A DNA stretch of 64,000 nucleotides from Sanghuangporus weigelae (taxonomy: Eukaryota; Basidiomycota; Agaricomycetes; Hymenochaetales; Hymenochaetaceae), in assembly GCA_033182465.1 (NCBI GenBank), contig CP137320.1, positions 1,798,001-1,862,000 on the forward strand. Reading direction: 5' to 3'. This document shows positions 59,359 through 64,000 of the stretch, one piece after another. The notes beneath the pieces are model-generated. The model worked only from the letters and a program-made list of their open reading frames with translations, ran no database searches and was not told the DNA's origin. A program made the position numbers and the translations under genes. Position 1 is the stretch's first letter, and each line of letters opens with the position of its first letter.

Positions 59359-59582
59359 CCACACGTTCACTATATGTACTTAACGAGTGGTCGGGAAAAT
59401 GGTATAGTGTACAATTGATCCAAACGAATAAACAACGCATAAACGATGGCATGCATTGTTATGCATACTACATGGGATGACACGGTCATGAATTGCTCGG
59501 TATGAATCATACATCGAACCGTCCGTAGCAACGAATAGTTTGAGAGAGACATTTTGACCAACCACCAGCGTCGGCGATTGAA

Positions 59583-60750
59583 TCAAAGTTTGCTGGCGTT
59601 AGCAAGGGAAAAGGTCTGCCCAGCTGCTTTGGCACGTTTGCGGAGCATCTGAGTGGATTTGTTACCACGAATACCTCCACCCCATTGACGACGGTGCTCT
59701 TCGTATTTGTCAGTGCTACAAGCAGACAGTCAGCAATGCAGCAAGTCTGGGATCAAGGAACACTAACAAGTTGGCCTTAGCGGCAGAGATAATATTGCTG
59801 AGCTCCTTCTGGTCATCAGAGCGGACATCCTGGACAGTCAGGACAGCAGCAGTCTTCTTATGCACAACCGTGCCGAGACGGGCCCTGTTCTTCACGATGA
59901 CGTACGGGACTTCCATCTTGCGGCAGAGCGCCGGGAGGAACACAACTAGCTCGATGGGGTCGACGTCGTCAGCAATGACAACGAGCGATGCCTTCTTCGA
60001 CTCGATAAGCCCGATGCAGTGGTTAAGCCCGTACTTGACGAACAAGGGCTTCTTGGAGGGGTCCAACTCCTCCTTGCGCTGGGCAGATTCTGCAGCAGCA
60101 ATGAGACGAGCCTTCTTCTCTTGCTTAGTCTCCGGGCGGTACTTGTTCAGCAGCTTGAAGAGTTGCGTCGCCGTGTTCTTGTCGAGCGTGTGTGAGAACT
60201 GCGCGATAGCTGGCGGGACCTTGAGACGCTGGCTGAGGATGACCTTCTGGCGCTGCAGACGGATGTATTCCGGCCACTTAACGAAACGCGTCAAGTCCTT
60301 CTTCGGCTGAATGTCCTGGCCTTTTTTAATAATAAACGCATCGAGTCAGCTTTTTTTTATTCGTTACGGAAGACCAATCAGACCAGCGACTCACCGATGC
60401 CAAAGTTCTTCGCGTGAGCCTCAAACAGAGGGTTCTTCTGCGTCTTCTGCGGTTTAGACGCACCAAAAGGCGCGGGCGCGGGCTTCTTGCCGGTCTTGCT
60501 CTTCGGCGGCTGGTCATTGAGACAAGTACAGTCAACGTCGGATTTATCAAATTTTGATACACAGCGACGAGACGACTCGGAGCTCTAGCGCACGCACCAC
60601 AACGGTGCGTGCCCAGCAACATGCACATTACCAGCCTGCACAATGGCAGGGCTTAGTGCAGAGATGTGAATGGGTAGTTTCAAGGAAATGATTTCTACAT
60701 GAAAAGTGAGGAACGACAGCACGATGACACCCACCAAGACGACTTACCAT
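59583..60750 (-). CDS. RPL8: 60S ribosomal protein eL8 (L7a/RPL8)
   Basis: Four exons on the minus strand: 60750-60748 (just the ATG), 60509-60395, 60320-59768, 59715-59583, giving 267 residues. Family stretches: [70 protein letters not shown], and the L7Ae-type RNA-binding core [20 protein letters not shown] with [13 protein letters not shown]. Exon 1 was inferred from ATG followed at once by GTAAGT at 60747, which gives [10 protein letters not shown] in phase. The resulting 238-nt first intron is long for this window, as is common in ribosomal-protein genes. It is divergent from the rRNA methyltransferase NOP2, also a ribosome-biogenesis gene. Confidence 0.95.
60590..60612. repeat. Perfect 9-bp inverted repeat in eL8 intron 1
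   Basis: GCACGCACC at 60590-60598 and its exact complement GGTGCGTGC at 60604-60612 are separated by five bases, so the transcript of either strand could fold into a stable hairpin. It lies within the first intron of the eL8 gene. Confidence 0.85.
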
Positions 60751-61005
60751 CCATCCCTTTCCCATCAATTTACATACATCTCGCTGGTCTATACGAGCTC
60801 CACGTCGTCTCGAGAGTGCATCCCGATGACAAAACTCACCATTTTTGGATGTTATGTCGACGGAGGTTCTGTCTTGAGGAGGTCGGTATGATCAAGAACG
60901 GAATCAGGCAGGCAAAATTCGATTCAGATCGATCACGTGCCGAACATCCCAAATTTTGAGTTGATATTTCCTCTCGACTCTCACTATACTTCAATCTCAA
61001 AGAAA
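60751..61005. promoter_or_regulatory. Divergent promoter of eL8 and NOP2
   Basis: 255 nt between two ribosome-related genes. It contains the palindrome CACGTG at 60934-60939, about 70 nt before the NOP2 ATG. Shared control of a ribosomal protein and a ribosome-assembly factor is plausible from the layout. Confidence 0.6.
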
Positions 61006-63481
61006 ATGGGTCGTCGCGCAAAGAATAAGCAAGCACCGCCAGTGCCACTCGTAGAAAAGAACGCTCAGAATGTCAAGCGATCTTCCTCGAAAAAGCTTGG
61101 AAAGCGGAAGCAAAGCCCGGAGCCAGAAAATCGACCAACGAAGAAGGCAAAACCTCACGAGATCTCCAAAACCTCAATAAAACCCAAGATTGAGAAAGAG
61201 AAGAAGAAGTCCAAAGCCACGAAGAAACAAGATGAAGAGGATGAGGAAGACGAAGCAAGTGGTTGGGAGGATGTAGATGACGACGAGGATTTAAAGACAG
61301 AGCAAAAGTGCGTTTGCTCCTATCGTCGTACTTTTATTTAGCTCTGATTATTACCCAGAGCTTTGTTTGAAGAAAACGATGATGAACAAGTCGGTCTGGT
61401 AGGCGATTTGGATGACCTTGGTGGAGAAGAGGAAGATGATGAGTGAGTAATGAGAATACTAAGATTGCAACCTGTATTCTGATTCTGAATTACAGTTTTT
61501 TAATACAAGTAAGCGCGGAAGTTGCTTGAATTAAATTCTTCCTCACTAATGATATGCAAAAAGCAAAATGAAGCTCAAGAGCTTGAGCTCGGGTCTTCGT
61601 CCGAGGAAGACGACGAGCTGACCAAGAAAACAAAAAGATATAGATCCTCAAAGAAAACGGCGAAAGATTCATCGGCAGAAGAATCCGACTCAGACGAAGC
61701 TTCCGACATCGACTCAGATGATCAACGAATCACAGCTGCCAATTTCGAAGCTCGAGCTCAAGCTTTAGACGAGCAGGCTGCACGAGACGCCGAGCTCGAC
61801 GCTGAAGAACTCCGACAAGCAGCTCTCGGCGGAGCGTCTGATGACGAGTTCGACGAGATGGATGGTGCACCTTCCGATGAAGATATGGATGAGACCGGTC
61901 AGGGAGAAGGCGAGGAGCTTGTCCTGCCGACAGCTGAAGAACGTGAGGAAGAGCGAAGAACAGGCACGCAAGATTTGGGCCTTGTTCAGCGAAGAATGCG
62001 ACATTGTGCCCGAGTGCTGTCGAATTTCAAAAAGTTAGGAGCCAAAGACAGGTATGATATATTTACTTCTTTGATAGCGAGGAAATACATCTCATATTTC
62101 CTAGATCGCGATCGGAATATGTTGAGCAATTGCTAGCAGATATTGCAAGCTATTACGGCTATAATGACTTCCTGGCGGAGAAGCTCTTCCAACTCTTCCC
62201 GGTCCTAGAGGTACGGTATATGAATTCAGCATTATACTATCCGTCATTATTCACCGTATCTCCTTCAGGCAATTGAATTCTTTGAGTCAAACGAGCTACC
62301 TCGACCAGTCACGATCCGCACGAATACTCTCAGGACACGACGAAAGGACTTGGCACAGGCCCTTATCGCTCGCGGTGTCTCCCTTGAACCCGTCGGGAAA
62401 TGGTCACCCGTCGGTCTTCAAGTCTTCGAATCCTCAGTGCCCATCGGTGCAACTCCAGAGTACCTCGCAGGACACTACATGCTCCAAGCCGCCTCGTCCT
62501 TCCTTCCGGTCATGGCGCTCGACCCACAACCAAATGAGCGAGTACTGGACATGGCATCTGCACCCGGAGGCAAGTCGACATATATCTCTGCTTTGATGCA
62601 GAACACCGGCGTTGTCTTTGCGAATGACTCGAATAAAGCGCGGACAAAGAGTCTGACTGCGAATGTGCATCGACTTGGGTGTAAGAACGTCGTCGTGTGT
62701 AATTATGATGGGCGTCAATTTCCGAAAGTTATCGGGGGCTTTGATCGAGTACTGCTCGATGCACCGTGCAGTGGTACGGGCGTCATTAGCAAGGACGCAA
62801 GCGTCAAAGTGAACAAGGTATGCCCACATATATCTCATGTACTATACACCAGAATAATCATTTTGCTGTCTCTCCTTCACAGACCGAACGAGACTTTATG
62901 CTGCTCTCTCATCTCCAAAAACAGCTCGTCCTCTGTGCCATCGACAGCGTCTCCCCTTCCTCACCCACATCTCCGGGAATCGTTGTCTATTCCACCTGCT
63001 CCGTCACCGTAGACGAGAACGAAGCCGTCATCAATTACGCTTTGCGCAAGCGGCCTCACGTACAACTCCTCGACACCGGTATCCCCTTTGGTCGGGAAGG
63101 CTTCACGCGATTCCGCGGGAAGAAATTCGACCCAAGCGTAAAGCTCGCTCGCCGATTCTACCCACACGTACATAACATGGATGGATTCTTCGTTGCGAAG
63201 TTCAAGGTCGGCCGGCCGCAGAAGGGTCACAAAAAGGCTGTTACTGCAGACAAAGGAGAGGAAAAGTTGGGTGCTGTCACGAACCAGATGGACGTTGATG
63301 ATGTACAATTCAATGACGAGGAAGACAGGCCATATCTTGAAGGTTAGTTTCAAAATACTCATTCCGTGAAATCGAAAAAAAAGCTGAGGACATGCTTTCA
63401 GAGAACAAGCGACGACAGATGAAGGCCAAAGGATTGCGTCCTCTTCCACGGACTGCGCCTGCAATAAAATCAGCAGCATAG
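61006..63481 (+). CDS. NOP2: 25S rRNA (cytosine-C5) methyltransferase NOP2
   Basis: Eight exons: 61006-61307, 61359-61442, 61496-61508 (13 nt), 61564-62051, 62105-62210, 62269-62817, 62883-63342, 63402-63481, giving 693 residues. NOP2 methylates 25S rRNA and is needed for 60S assembly in the nucleolus. The N-terminal third is Lys-rich then acidic (nucleolar type). The catalytic domain has ERVLDMASAPGGKSTYI, FDRVLLDAPCSGTGVISKD (first Cys near residue 500) and the catalytic YSTCSVTVDENE. Then come FYPHVHNMDGFFVAKF and a C-terminal KRRQMKAKGLRPLP. The 13-nt exon was required to keep frame between the two acidic segments; its neighbours give DFLIQQNEAQ. Confidence 0.96.
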
Positions 63482-63789
63482 GTCTTGCTACTCTCGATAT
63501 CAGATCCACGATGTTACGCGTTTACGTTGTGCTTTCAGTTTTTATCGAATCGTTTGGGGTATTCATTACACAAGATCGAAGTAAGTATACACGTTAGAGA
63601 AGAGTCCAGCGAACGTCAATCAGTAGCGTTCATTCCGTAAAATCATAACGCAATCGTAGAGTCCTTTAGTCAAGGGTATCGTAAAGTTCCGTATCTATAA
63701 CGAGTTGAGCGTTGATTTAGTAGACTTGCTTCCTGTAGAATAGATGGCTATTAGACTTATTCTTGATGGCCCGAATGACTACGAAGTGC
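63482..63789. other. Convergent intergenic region, 308 nt
   Basis: Between the NOP2 stop and the stop of the leftward gene at the window edge. No gene or repeat is seen. Confidence 0.6.
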
Positions 63790-64000
63790 TTACTTTCGTC
63801 TGCCTCCCCAAGCAAAGATACCACAGCACGCTCCAACACAAGATAGCCACATCAGAACGGCCGCAGCCAGAACCATCCACGTCTAATAATATCGCAATAA
63901 ATCGTTAGCTACCTCGAGGTGAAATCAGCACCAAATCAAATCAGCCACATACGCCAGTGCCCCAAGTTGCCCTGACTTGACCATCAAACTCATCATTGAG
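63790..64000 (-). CDS. 3' end of a multi-span membrane protein (Sur7/PalI-like, partial)
   Basis: Two exons on the minus strand are visible: 64000-63953 and 63882-63790, with a 70-nt intron (GTATGT...TTATTAG). They give the last 46 residues of a gene that continues to the right of the window. The visible part reads GQVRATWGTGTWMVLAAAVL followed by a Cys-rich hydrophobic span (MWLSCVGACCGIFAWGG) and RRK, then the stop. A final membrane helix with small and Cys residues and a basic end resembles claudin-like Sur7/PalI proteins, but this is a weak family call on so little sequence. Confidence 0.6.

Overview
The window looks like a stretch of a filamentous basidiomycete nuclear genome, probably an agaricomycete-like fungus. 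Protein-coding genes are packed on both strands with short gaps. Almost every gene is broken by many short introns (about 45-90 nt, GT..AG, a few GC..AG). The proteins are conserved fungal housekeeping products. I saw no tRNA, rRNA, CRISPR array, or reverse transcriptase, integrase or transposase. Splice coordinates were worked out by hand from splice signals, frame continuity and family conservation, and each assigned gene sums to whole codons. They are models, not transcript evidence.

Left part (1-13 kb): a partial FHIP/RAI16-like gene; a leucine-rich-repeat protein; a PB1 plus retropepsin-like host gene; mitochondrial ribosomal protein mS38 (COX24); pyruvate dehydrogenase E1 alpha; Golgi tether COG6, divergent from the cytochrome oxidase assembly factor COA1; phosphatidylinositol synthase. 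Next (13-25 kb): a large mitochondrial-type AAA ATPase, the SMC5/6 RING subunit NSE1, phosphatidylserine synthase, primase large subunit PRI2, and, divergent from it, asparagine synthetase.

Middle (25-46 kb): a DH-PH Rho guanine-exchange factor, a class I methyltransferase, a small EF-hand-like protein, eIF2B epsilon, and a tiny PMP3 gene hidden in six exons. Then comes a compact kynurenine-pathway group (formamidase, kynureninase, kynurenine 3-monooxygenase), followed by an AT-hook protein and the ER lectin OS-9/Yos9. Right part (46-64 kb): a HAL4/SAT4-like kinase with a gene-poor 2.4 kb upstream region, spliceosomal helicase PRP28 divergent from an MCH1-like transporter, a FAR-17a/AIG1-like membrane protein, a FUN14 protein, ribosomal protein eL8 divergent from the rRNA methyltransferase NOP2, and the 3' end of a membrane protein.

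The clearest functional grouping is the three-gene kynurenine block, which covers three consecutive steps from N-formylkynurenine to 3-hydroxyanthranilate on the tryptophan-to-NAD route. I did not find an obviously new biological system. The most notable points are structural: micro-exons, GC-AG introns concentrated in one gene, an SQ/TQ run in NSE1, a split DH domain, a perfect 69-bp tandem duplication, and the unexplained region upstream of the kinase.
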